Of a stretch of DNA of 35,129 bases, positions 19,908 to 27,056 are shown in pieces. The translations under genes and the position numbers were made by a program. The notes below the pieces were generated by a model. The model had not been told where the DNA came from and ran no database searches. It was given only the letters and a program-made list of their open reading frames with translations. The DNA lies in IMG/VR virus record IMGVR_UViG_3300042519_002267, positions 1 to 35,129 of that record; one strand, written 5' to 3'. Position 1 is the stretch's first letter. Each line of letters starts with the position of its first letter. The stretch is from a virus.

Positions 19908-20108
19908 TTAATTGGTTGCCTTAACAATTCGCGCCAGCTTCATAAGCTGAATCGCCTCCTTGGCAGTCTTGCCGACTCCCTGCCGATAGCCGCCTTCCGC
20001 TGGCATCATCTCGACGGCGTGCCAATGGCACTCACCGGCGCGGGTAATTACTGAGAGCTCGCAGCGTGATGCCGTCGCTAGCTTTGTAATTTGGTTGTTG
20101 AGTTTCAT
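19908..20108 (-). CDS. 66-residue protein, first gene of leftward unit
   Basis: Starts at ATG 20108 after an AACCAAC leader without Shine-Dalgarno. The sequence CELSVITRAGECHWHAVEM ... GYRQGVGKTAKEAIQLMKLARIV suggests a small alpha/beta fold, the last part resembling HicB-like or DUF-type antitoxin strands, but this is not firm. Its position makes it the first product of the early leftward transcript. Confidence 0.55.
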   Translation of the reverse strand: MKLNNQITKLATASRCELSVITRAGECHWHAVEMMPAEGGYRQGVGKTAKEAIQLMKLARIVKATN

Positions 20109-20269
20109 GTTGGTTTAATGGACCCGCCGAATAATTTCAGAAGGTCTAATAAACCGCCCAGTTCCGGGCGGAGTAGTAAAGAGGGACCGGATTTTTTCTT
20201 CGCCCCTCGGACTTGACTGTCAAAAAACTCGGCTCGCTTGCGCTTGGCTCACTTGCCGATTAAAAAAAT

Positions 20270-20284
20270 ATGAATTACCTTTTG
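20270..20284. repeat. 15-bp direct repeat, copy 1
   Basis: ATGAATTACCTTTTG is identical to 20376-20390, 106 bp apart, within the AT-rich control region. A likely binding site for a regulator or initiator. Confidence 0.6.
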
Positions 20285-20336
20285 TTAATTGTCTAGCATT
20301 TCTTTTAGGAAATTCAGGCATGCAAGGTAAGTGCCT

Positions 20337-20342
20337 TATAAT
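20337..20342 (+). promoter_or_regulatory. TATAAT box, possible -10
   Basis: A perfect TATAAT sits between the two 15-bp repeats. There is no good -35 (TTGACA-like) at 17 bp, so promoter activity, if any, may need an activator or a non-standard sigma factor. Confidence 0.3.
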
Positions 20343-20375
20343 TTTCTACTTACGCACGATTTATTTTGCCAGAAA

Positions 20376-20390
20376 ATGAATTACCTTTTG
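20376..20390. repeat. 15-bp direct repeat, copy 2
   Basis: Second copy of ATGAATTACCTTTTG. Both copies are followed by a related AATT-containing sequence. Confidence 0.6.
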
Positions 20391-20464
20391 CAAATTCAGT
20401 AGTGCCTTTTTCGATACACGCCTAAAAATAGCGCTTTACACCTCGCGCTCTCGCTGTCCTTTTC

Positions 20465-20554
20465 GCTCTCAAGCCGAACGGGTGCAACTGTGAGGCAACT
20501 CACTAAGCCCGTTCGAGAGAGCCCGCCTAGTCTGCACCCCTAGGCGGGCTTTTT
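20465..20554 (+). ncRNA. Candidate small structured RNA with GNRA loop and intrinsic terminator
   Basis: GCTCTC (20465-20470) pairs with GAGAGC (20517-20522). CGAACGGG (20475-20482) pairs with CCCGTTCG (20508-20515). Inside, GTGAG-GCAA-CTCAC forms a hairpin closed by a GCAA (GNRA) tetraloop. A perfect terminator stem follows at once. No reading frame accounts for the pairing. This looks like an RNA with its own terminator; its promoter was not identified. Confidence 0.55.
20520..20554 (+). terminator. Intrinsic terminator
   Basis: AGCCCGCCTAG (20520-20530) pairs perfectly with CTAGGCGGGCT (20540-20550), loop of 9, followed by TTTTTG. It terminates rightward transcription upstream of the HTH gene, either for the candidate RNA or as an attenuator of the rightward unit. 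Confidence 0.85.
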
Positions 20555-20891
20555 GTTTCCTAAAGCCTAAACCCTCTCTATGGGGTGGAAACAAGCGGGG
20601 CAATCCCTCGCGCTGGCCGGTCTAAACCACCCCGCCCGCAAGTCTCATCTGGCGGCTGAACGATCACCCAAACAGCCTTAAAGTGACTGTTCGCGCAAGC
20701 GAGCGGTGAATGACGGAAGATGCCTTTACAGGCAACGCGGGCACAGAGTCGAACCAGCGCGGTCTTTCGTGAGTTGCAACGCAATCCCCATACGAGGCGA
20801 TTTCCCTTTGCATACTTCATCCCCCTAAAAATAGGGTGAAGTGTGCTCGCTTCACGCCCAAAACGTAACGATAACCCTTAACCTAACCAAC

Positions 20892-21140
20892 ATGCCCACA
20901 CCCTTAGTCATCAATTCTAAAGCGGCTAAAACGCTAACGCCTTACAACCGCATCACTCCAGCCAAAGAGTCCCGCGTCATCGCCATGAAACAGGCGGGCG
21001 CTTGCTCAGTCGAAATACTTGAATCACTTGGCGTACCTGCCCACGTTGTCACCCGCATTTGGCGCAAATACCGCGAAGCCAATCCATCGCAGCCGGTCAT
21101 GCCTAAAAACCACAACACCCGCCGAGGCAGCTGGAAATAA
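20892..21140 (+). CDS. Small HTH DNA-binding protein
   Basis: Protein of 82 residues from ATG 20892, preceded by CCTAACCAAC; a GTG at 20841 is less likely. KESRVIAMKQAGACSVEILESLGVPAHVVTRIWRKYRE is a homeodomain-like helix-turn-helix of the transposase/regulator type (xxIxxLxxxG.S..EIA..LGVS...V.R..R.YR). First gene of the rightward unit, so a candidate regulator of the early-late switch. Confidence 0.65.
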   Translation: MPTPLVINSKAAKTLTPYNRITPAKESRVIAMKQAGACSVEILESLGVPAHVVTRIWRKYREANPSQPVMPKNHNTRRGSWK

Positions 21141-21150
21141 AGGCCACCCG

Positions 21151-21561
21151 ATGAACGTAAAACTATTCCAAGGCGGAACACTGCCCGCCCGCGCTCACCA
21201 CGACGACGCCGGTCTTGACTGCTACTCTCGCACCTGCGTCATCATCCACCCCAATCAAACGCTTGTCGTCCCCCTAGGCTTTGGCGTCGAGCTGCCTATC
21301 GGCCTAGAACTGCAAATCAGGGGCCGCTCATCCCTCGCCGCAAAGGGCATTTGGTGCCACCTCGGAACCATCGACAGCGGCTACCGTGGCGAAATTAGCG
21401 CCATCCTCCACAACCTCACCCCAGGCCGCTTCTACATCAGCCGAGGGCAACGCATCGCCCAAGCGGTGATCTCCTCTTACCGCATTCTCCCCCTCAAGCC
21501 ACTCGCATCCTTATCATCCTCTATTCGCGGATCTAATGGTTTTGGCTCAACTGGATTTTAG
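21151..21561 (+). CDS. dut: dUTP diphosphatase (dUTPase)
   Basis: Protein of 136 residues from ATG 21151; a longer frame from 21019 overlaps the HTH gene. All five trimeric dUTPase motifs are present in order: DDAGLDCYS, RGRSSLAAKG, GTIDSGYRGEISAILHN, RGQRIAQAVI, and RGSNGFGSTG. It hydrolyses dUTP to dUMP and pyrophosphate, limiting uracil in phage DNA and feeding dTMP synthesis. Confidence 0.95.
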   Translation: MNVKLFQGGTLPARAHHDDAGLDCYSRTCVIIHPNQTLVVPLGFGVELPIGLELQIRGRSSLAAKGIWCHLGTIDSGYRGEISAILHNLTPGRFYISRGQRIAQAVISSYRILPLKPLASLSSSIRGSNGFGSTGF

Positions 21562-21563
21562 GC

Positions 21564-21594
21564 TTGACTTTTTAGGCCAGTGACTCGCTAAAAT
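21564..21594 (+). promoter_or_regulatory. Possible sigma70-like promoter
   Basis: TTGACT at 21564-21569 and TAAAAT at 21589-21594 with a long 19-bp spacer, immediately after dUTPase and upstream of the structured leader and the gene at 21725. Weak by consensus. Confidence 0.35.
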
Positions 21595-21642
21595 TAAGTA
21601 TTGACCGAAGAACTACATTAACAATTAACCTCACTCACCGGA

Positions 21643-21718
21643 ACAGGGCGGCGTCTTTCATGCGTCGTTAGGTTAACCGGCGGCGGGCGAGGCCCTGTAA
21701 ACTCCCCGCCAACCTAAC
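21643..21718 (+). ncRNA. Candidate pseudoknot leader RNA
   Basis: ACAGGGC (21643-21649) pairs with GCCCTGT (21692-21698). GTTAGGTT plus GGCGG (21667-21683, 4-nt bulge) pairs with CCGCC plus AACCTAAC (21706-21718). The order a-b-a'-b' makes an H-type pseudoknot, or two mutually exclusive stems, ending 6 bp before the ATG at 21725. It may be a riboswitch-like or protein-binding leader. Confidence 0.5.
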
Positions 21719-21724
21719 CAACAA

Positions 21725-21910
21725 ATGAAAACGAATCTATATATCTGCAACCTCAGCGAGTCCATCAATCGGCTTTATCGAATGTATGCGTTACGCCATG
21801 ATGAAATCGACGAAATTCTAACCGCTTGCATCAACCGCGTTGACTACCCCATTCGCCCCAAGCTCCGCAAATCGCCCGCTAAACGGCAAAAATTGCCTAC
21901 TTGTGCGTAA
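21725..21910 (+). CDS. 61-residue basic protein, unknown
   Basis: From ATG 21725 after CCTAACCAACAA. An N-terminal helical part (SESINRLYRMYALRHDEIDEILTACINRV) is followed by a basic tail (RPKLRKSPAKRQK). It follows the candidate pseudoknot leader, which could control it. Function unknown. Confidence 0.5.
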   Translation: MKTNLYICNLSESINRLYRMYALRHDEIDEILTACINRVDYPIRPKLRKSPAKRQKLPTCA

Positions 21911-22049
21911 AAATTACCACAGGCCAAAGTTTTTAAGCGGGTCCTCCCTTGGCGGGGGGATATTGCAGGTAATGTTCATAGCCGAGCCCCCTATCTAGTT
22001 CCAGAGTTTAGAAGTTGACTTCCCTTCACTACACAAAAAAAGTGGGGGC

Positions 22050-22853
22050 ATGGAAATTGATTTGCCTGCCAAGATTGCGAGACACCCTTTTTGGAGTAAT
22101 AAAACTCCGTTAGATGCCGAGTGGAATTTAATTAAATCAATTCCGTCTGATTACAAGTTTAAGCAGGGAGACAAAATACATGATGACGATGACAGGGTTT
22201 TTTTGAGATACCATAAAGCGTCATCTTCTGGACTGTTATTATGCAGCGTAGCTATACTAGAAAAAAAGAGGCAATACGCTAAACAGCGGCACCGTGATAC
22301 CTACGTTAAAAAAGGGAGGAGTACGAAGCCATTGGATGAAAAACAGAATACGCTTCGCATAAAAGGTAAGCGCAAGCGCGCGGCTATGCGAGAACGCGCA
22401 AAATCAGATCCATTGTATGCAGAAAAGATGAGGACGTTTTGGCGGAAATGCTATCAAAGGAGGCGCGATAAGATTTTGGCCATGCACAAAAACAAGCAGA
22501 AGACTCCATACATGATTGCTCGCGCCAGGCTCAATGGGTCAATTAAACGGCATTTAGCAAACCTTCTAGCTGGATCAAAACATAACCATTGTGAAGGAGC
22601 CAGATTCCTTGTTTGGCTGGCAGATAAACAAGGCGTCGATATGACCAAAAAACACGAATGGCACATTGATCACATTAAGCCAATAAAGAGCTTTGATCTG
22701 CATGCAGATGGAGTTAGGGCAAATGTTAATGCACCAGAGAACGTGCGATGGATGACAGCCAAAGATAATTTGCTTAAGGGGAGCAAGATGCCTACCGAGT
22801 TGGAAGTTATCTCGCACTTGGGGCTCGTTGCCGAATGGCGCGCATCATTATGA
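22050..22853 (+). CDS. HNH endonuclease
   Basis: Protein of 267 residues. The C-terminal HNH module is clear: EWHIDHIKPIKSFDL ... NVNAPENVRWMTAKDNLLKGSK. A long, very basic middle region (RHRDTYVKKGRSTK ... KGKRKRAAMRERAK) would bind DNA. The gene is visibly AT-rich and differs in codon use from the adjacent terminase genes, suggesting a transferred free-standing homing endonuclease. A packaging role (HNH proteins that assist cos cleavage) is an alternative because it overlaps TerS by ATGA. A good Shine-Dalgarno (GTGGGGG) precedes it. Confidence 0.8.
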   Translation: MEIDLPAKIARHPFWSNKTPLDAEWNLIKSIPSDYKFKQGDKIHDDDDRVFLRYHKASSSGLLLCSVAILEKKRQYAKQRHRDTYVKKGRSTKPLDEKQNTLRIKGKRKRAAMRERAKSDPLYAEKMRTFWRKCYQRRRDKILAMHKNKQKTPYMIARARLNGSIKRHLANLLAGSKHNHCEGARFLVWLADKQGVDMTKKHEWHIDHIKPIKSFDLHADGVRANVNAPENVRWMTAKDNLLKGSKMPTELEVISHLGLVAEWRASL

Positions 22854-23344
22854 CCGACATAATCAATGGGCAAGTTCTAGCTGAAATGCTAGGCGTTACC
22901 ACTCGCCACCTTTCCAATTTGGAGAAGTCAGGAGCTGTGGTTAAAGTTGGGCGCGGGGGCTACGACATGAGGGCGAGCGTTCGGTCATTTTGCAATTACC
23001 TGCGGGCTCAAAATTCGCAATCCGACGAAGGCGATTACGAAGCCGACAAGGCTCGAAAGATGAAAGCGGACGCAGACCTTGCCGAGCTGCTTACGGCGAA
23101 AGAGGGTCGCAAGCTCGTCGAGATCGCCAAGATTGAGCGGAGGTGGGCAAACGCATTAAGCGGGCTGCGCGGAAAGTGCATGGCGATGCCTGCGCGGATT
23201 GGCCCGATGGTGGTGATTGCAAAGAGCGCGGGCGATGCGACGAAGCTAATCGAGTCCGAACTTCGTGACGCATTCAAAAGCATCGCGGACGATGGGCCTG
23301 ATGACGGCGCGGAAAGCGAAAGCGAGGAGGGCGAAGCAGAATGA
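22850..23344 (+). CDS. Terminase small subunit (Nu1-like)
   Basis: Protein of 164 residues from ATG 22850, which overlaps the HNH stop; an in-frame ATG at 22835 adds five residues. The N-terminal winged helix (NGQVLAEMLGVTTRHLSNLEKSG ... YDMRASVRSF) matches Nu1/gpNu1-type cos recognition. The central helical region and acidic C-terminus (ESESEEGEAE) suit oligomerisation and TerL contact. Directly upstream of TerL (ATGA). Confidence 0.85.
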   Translation: MTDIINGQVLAEMLGVTTRHLSNLEKSGAVVKVGRGGYDMRASVRSFCNYLRAQNSQSDEGDYEADKARKMKADADLAELLTAKEGRKLVEIAKIERRWANALSGLRGKCMAMPARIGPMVVIAKSAGDATKLIESELRDAFKSIADDGPDDGAESESEEGEAE

Positions 23345-26300
23345 GCCAAGCCATTAAAAAGTATTGCCGCGCCAACGACAAAGCCGCGCTGGTTCGGGCG
23401 TGGAAGTTTCTGCGTTGGCCGATGAAGATGACCGTTGCCGAATGGGCGGAGAAATACCGCATCCTCTCGCGTGGTGCATCGTCGGAGCCGGGTAAATATC
23501 GGTGCGACCGCGTGCCGTACCAGCGCGAGATAATGGAATCCTTCACCGCGCCGGATGTTCGGGAAACGGTCCTTTGCATCGCAAGTCAGGTTGGGAAGGC
23601 ATTAGACATTGAAACGCCAATACCTACGACCAAAGGCATGGTTCGAATGGGAGAATTAAAGCAGGGTGACATCGTTTTTGATGAGAGCGGCAATCCGTGT
23701 CGCGTGACATTTGCAACGGAGGTAATGCACGGCAGGGAATGTTTTGAAGTTAAGTTTTCGGACAACTCAAAGCTTATTGCCGACGCAGACCATTTATGGA
23801 CAGTTGACGATGAGCGCGACACAAGAAACCCCAAGCGAATCACTGCAACAACCTCGCACCTTAAAGCAATGGGCGTAGTCTGGGGCGGGAATCGTAATCG
23901 CTTTGCCGTTCCGGTGTGCGCTGCGGTTGAGCATAAACACAAAGAGCTTCCGATTGATCCATATGTTCTAGGTGTTTGGCTGGGAGACGGGCACTCTTAT
24001 TCGACAAACGTGACAATCCATGAGGCAGACATGGAGATTATGGAGCACGTTAAGGCGCGTGGATATTCTGCTGACATTGTTGATCGAACAGATACCGGAG
24101 TTCTCACGGTTCGTATGGGGCATGACCGACCTGCGCACATTTGCGGGCGCGGCCATGACTTGCGCGTGACCGGAAAGACTAAGGCTGGACATTGCGCGGA
24201 ATGCGGCAGGCTATCGGCGGTTGCTTCATTGCACGGCAAGCCAAGGGGTGACAGCGTAAAGAAAGAACTAAGAAGCCTTGGCATCAGGCTGCGCGATCTT
24301 GGATTGAAGGGCGAAGGCATGGCGAAGCACATCCCCGCAGAATACCTTACCGGAAGCGTTAAGCAGCGGCTTGATCTACTACGTGGGTTAATGGACACGG
24401 ACGGCACCTGCGACAAGCGAGGCGGCGCATCATTCACCGCAACGTCAAAGCCTTTATTTGATGGTTTTTGCGAGTTGATTTGCTCGCTTGGATACAAGGC
24501 CAGCGTAAAAACCAAACGGCCATTTTGCAGATACAAAGAGCGCAAAGTTTACGGCCGAATTGCTTACATCGTAAATATCAGGGCGTATTCCGAAACGCCT
24601 ATTTTTAATCTTAAAAGAAAGCGCGAGCGACAAGTGAGCATGGCGGGCGGGCGTACAAGCGAGACGATGCGGAGGCGCATAATCTCGATTAACCCTGTCG
24701 CGTCCGTTCCAGTGAGGTGCATTCAGGTTGACAGTCCATCTTGCCTTTACCTCGCCGGACGCGACCACATACCTACGCACAATACCGAGCTGATGAACAA
24801 CCTTATCGGCTACATGATTCATGCCGACCCGTCGCCTATCTTGGTAAAATACCCGACGCTTGACGCATCAAAGGGTTACTCGAAGGAGAAGCTTGATCCA
24901 ATGATCCAAGACACGCCTGTATTGGCTGCGCTGATACAAGACGCGAGGTCGCGTGACAGCGGAAACACGATTTTGCAAAAGAGCTTTCCCGGTGGTTTTA
25001 TCCGAATCGCGGGGGCCAACTCACCAAGCGGTCTGAGGCGGGCGTCGTGCCGCGTCGTGCTACAGGATGAAATCGACTCAGACCCATTTTCAGCAGGCGA
25101 GGAAGGCGACCCATGCGCGTTAGCGGATCGACGCGCCTCCAATTTTTCAAACGCGGTCAAAGTCAAGATGTCCACGCCTACGGTCAAGGGCCGCTCAAAG
25201 ATTTGGGCGCTGCTAGAGGATTCCGACTTTCGGACGTGGCGAGCGATTTGCCCGCATTGCAACAAGGCGCAAGAGCTGACATGGGCGGGCGTGCGTTGGG
25301 ACAAAGACGCCGAGGGCAAGGCGATGCCAGAAACCGCCTATTACTTGGGCGAGTGCGGTTGCCGGTGGACTGACCTTGACCGGCAACGTGCAATCGTTCG
25401 CGGGCATTGGCAGGCGCGGCAACCGTTCAAGGGGAGGCGCGGCTACCACTTGAGCGGCCTTTACCGGCTCATGGGTCACAAGCCTCAGTTCACATCCATG
25501 CTCCATGAGTTCGCGGTAGATTTTCTGGAATCGAAGGCGGGCGGGTCGGAGCGCATGAAGCCTTGGATGAACACATTTTTGGCGGAGCCGAGCGAGGAGG
25601 AATTTGAAAAGCTCGACGAAAAATCCGTGCTGGCACGCGCCGAGGACTACAACCCTGAGGAGCTGTTGCCTGCGGGCGTGCTGCGCATCGCGGCGGGTGC
25701 CGACGTGCAGGATGACCGAATCGAGTGTGAGTTCGTTGGATACGGCGAGGGCGAGGAAACGTGGGGGCTCGGGTATTACGTCATCCACGGCGACACGCAG
25801 GCGGATAATGTGTGGGAGGAGCTGGACTTGCTCCTTGCGAAAACCTTCACGCACCCTAGCGGCAAAATAATGGGCGCGGTGACGTCGTTCATCGATTCGG
25901 GGGCAAAGCAAGATCGCGTTTTACAGTTCACCGGCCCGCGCCGGTCGCGTGGGATTTTCGCGTCAAAGGGCCAAAACACCATCGGCAAACAAATTCCGAT
26001 CATGCAACGGAAACCGTCGATTAACAACAAGCGCAAGGTACATCAGTGGATGGTTGGCGTCACGGCGGCCAAAACGGTGATTTATTCGCGCATAATGCTG
26101 CCGGTGCCGGGCGCGGGCTCGATGCACTTCCCGAAAGGCCACGGGTACGACGCGAGGTTTTACCACCAGTTGACGAGTGAAAAGCGGATGACGCGGTACA
26201 GCCACGGGCGGCCGTATTACATTTACGAGGCGGGCAACCGGCGCAACGAGCCGCTAGACATTCGCGTGTATGCGCTCGCGGCACATCGGCGCGTTAACTT

Positions 26301-26529
26301 TGACAGCGTGGCGATCAAGGCGGAAATGGCGGCGATTGTTAAGCCGGTAGATGAGACAGCGCCAGCCGTCAAGGATTCCTTGACGGCTGAGCCTGAGCGC
26401 CTCGCCAGCAACATCATCGTCGTTGAGCGCGCGCCAATCGAACGTTCCGTTGCGCAGTTACCCGCTTACGTCCCCATGTCGCAGCGAATTAGGGATGGCG
26501 GTTCGGGCGAATCCATGTTCAAAAGATAA
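23341..26529 (+). CDS. terL: Terminase large subunit (GpA type) interrupted by an intein
   Basis: The precursor is 1062 residues; removing the 395-residue intein (87-481) leaves 667, the usual GpA size. The N-terminal AEWAEKYRILS ... YQREIMESF opens the ATPase. Walker A is split as ASQVGK (81-86) and TE (482-483). Walker B is VVLQDE (572-577). The C-terminal nuclease begins with AGADVQDDRIECEFVGYGEGEETWGL. GpA terminases cut at cos and drive packaging. The extreme C-terminus (from LPAYVPMSQRI) resembles the tail of the cassette 4 protein; in lambda this end of TerL contacts the portal. Confidence 0.95.
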   Translation: MSQAIKKYCRANDKAALVRAWKFLRWPMKMTVAEWAEKYRILSRGASSEPGKYRCDRVPYQREIMESFTAPDVRETVLCIASQVGKALDIETPIPTTKGMVRMGELKQGDIVFDESGNPCRVTFATEVMHGRECFEVKFSDNSKLIADADHLWTVDDERDTRNPKRITATTSHLKAMGVVWGGNRNRFAVPVCAAVEHKHKELPIDPYVLGVWLGDGHSYSTNVTIHEADMEIMEHVKARGYSADIVDRTDTGVLTVRMGHDRPAHICGRGHDLRVTGKTKAGHCAECGRLSAVASLHGKPRGDSVKKELRSLGIRLRDLGLKGEGMAKHIPAEYLTGSVKQRLDLLRGLMDTDGTCDKRGGASFTATSKPLFDGFCELICSLGYKASVKTKRPFCRYKERKVYGRIAYIVNIRAYSETPIFNLKRKRERQVSMAGGRTSETMRRRIISINPVASVPVRCIQVDSPSCLYLAGRDHIPTHNTELMNNLIGYMIHADPSPILVKYPTLDASKGYSKEKLDPMIQDTPVLAALIQDARSRDSGNTILQKSFPGGFIRIAGANSPSGLRRASCRVVLQDEIDSDPFSAGEEGDPCALADRRASNFSNAVKVKMSTPTVKGRSKIWALLEDSDFRTWRAICPHCNKAQELTWAGVRWDKDAEGKAMPETAYYLGECGCRWTDLDRQRAIVRGHWQARQPFKGRRGYHLSGLYRLMGHKPQFTSMLHEFAVDFLESKAGGSERMKPWMNTFLAEPSEEEFEKLDEKSVLARAEDYNPEELLPAGVLRIAAGADVQDDRIECEFVGYGEGEETWGLGYYVIHGDTQADNVWEELDLLLAKTFTHPSGKIMGAVTSFIDSGAKQDRVLQFTGPRRSRGIFASKGQNTIGKQIPIMQRKPSINNKRKVHQWMVGVTAAKTVIYSRIMLPVPGAGSMHFPKGHGYDARFYHQLTSEKRMTRYSHGRPYYIYEAGNRRNEPLDIRVYALAAHRRVNFDSVAIKAEMAAIVKPVDETAPAVKDSLTAEPERLASNIIVVERAPIERSVAQLPAYVPMSQRIRDGGSGESMFKR
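23599..24783 (+). other. Class 3 intein with LAGLIDADG endonuclease in TerL Walker A
   Basis: The intein has 395 residues, inserted between Lys and Thr of the Walker A. It begins with Ala (ALDIETPIPT) rather than Cys or Ser, and ends HIPTHN followed by Thr+1. The class 3 WCT triplet is present: Trp67 in DADHLWTV (block B position 12), Cys374 in PVRCIQV (block F position 4), and Thr393 in PTHN (block G position 5). Two endonuclease motifs are VLGVWLGDG (123-131) and LLRGLMDTDG (260-269). Between them a Cys/His cluster (C182, H186, C199, C202) forms a likely zinc finger. Splicing is needed for packaging ATPase activity. Confidence 0.93.
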
Positions 26530-26577
26530 TTTGAAATAATGCTTGCAAACAATCAAAGCGCAATCAGGGTCTAACTC

Positions 26578-26790
26578 ATGAACAACACAACTGAACTAAA
26601 GCGCCCAATGGTTACTCTGACACTGGATCATCCGACTGGTTACACTTTCACCCTTGAGCGCGAGTTGAAGCCGATTGCCATGCGCAACGGAAACCGTCGG
26701 TTTGTCGGTGTTGTCGATAACTGGCGCGACATTTTGGCTAAGCTCCCAGCGGTTACAGTGGTAGATGTAGAATTATCCATAATCTACTAA
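26578..26790 (+). CDS. 70-residue protein, unknown
   Basis: Small protein of alternating hydrophobic strands (MVTLTLDHPTGYTFTLERELKPIAM ... AVTVVDVELSIIY), suggesting a beta-rich fold. It lies 48 bp after terL and overlaps the next gene (TAATG). No family recognised. Confidence 0.6.
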   Translation: MNNTTELKRPMVTLTLDHPTGYTFTLERELKPIAMRNGNRRFVGVVDNWRDILAKLPAVTVVDVELSIIY

Positions 26791-26963
26791 TGAGCGCCGG
26801 CGGAAAACGCCAAGGGGCGGGCCGCAAGCCAGCCCCGCCTCGGGTGGCAGTGACGGTGAAAGTTGACGCATGCACGGCTTCACGCTTTCGGCTTTATTGC
26901 CACATTATGAAACTGAGCCAAGCGAGCGCTTTTCAGCGCGTTGTGCGCGAATGTAAAATTTAG
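26790..26963 (+). CDS. 57-residue RHH-like DNA-binding protein
   Basis: Short frame overlapping the upstream stop (TAATG). GGKRQGAGRKPAPPRVAVTVKVDA matches the GGxRxGAGRKP...VxFxV opening common to small phage ribbon-helix-helix or homing-type DNA-binding proteins. The following helix (ASRFRLYCHIMKLSQASAFQRVV) would be the dimer helix. Too short for certainty. Confidence 0.55.
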   Translation: MSAGGKRQGAGRKPAPPRVAVTVKVDACTASRFRLYCHIMKLSQASAFQRVVRECKI

Positions 26964-26981
26964 GATCAACCACAACCGAAC

Positions 26982-27056
26982 ATGATCACGCTAATCACCG
27001 ATCTCGTTCTCATAATCGCCAGCGCATTCTTTGGAGCGGTTGACGCGCTGGGATGA
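26982..27056 (+). CDS. 24-residue membrane microprotein
   Basis: The frame is almost entirely hydrophobic (ITLITDLVLIIASAFFG), with a CAACCGAAC leader. Its stop TGA overlaps the start of the next gene as ATGA, the same coupling used throughout the operon, which favours translation. It could serve only as a coupling peptide. Confidence 0.4.
   Translation: MITLITDLVLIIASAFFGAVDALG

Larger units (their letters stand above)
20109..20891. promoter_or_regulatory. Divergent control region, largely non-coding
   Basis: This separates the leftward (from 20108) and rightward (from 20892) units. 20205-20450 is AT-rich with two 15-bp direct repeats and TATAAT-like boxes, the best place for early promoters, operators or an origin. 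20465-20554 holds nested hairpins and a terminator. 20560-20840 is GC-richer; a minus frame at 20578-20820 (80 residues) has no convincing features. Short hairpins CCCTA/TAGGG and GTGAAG/CTTCAC lie at about 20822-20856. No tRNA was found. Confidence 0.6.

Noticed and set aside
20735-20765. tRNA T-loop-like sequence (GGTTCGACTC on the minus strand)
   Set aside because: The flanking bases do not pair into a T-stem or acceptor stem and no anticodon arm is present.
20578-20820. 80-residue minus-strand frame in the control region
   Set aside because: No recognisable motif, isolated from both operons, and its ATG directly abuts a G-run with no normal spacing. Not convincingly a gene.
21667-21718. 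Another attC-like site (GTTAGGT ... ACCTAAC)
   Set aside because: The boxes are in the reverse order (GTTRRRY first, RYYYAAC second) and lack L boxes; better explained as one stem of the candidate pseudoknot.
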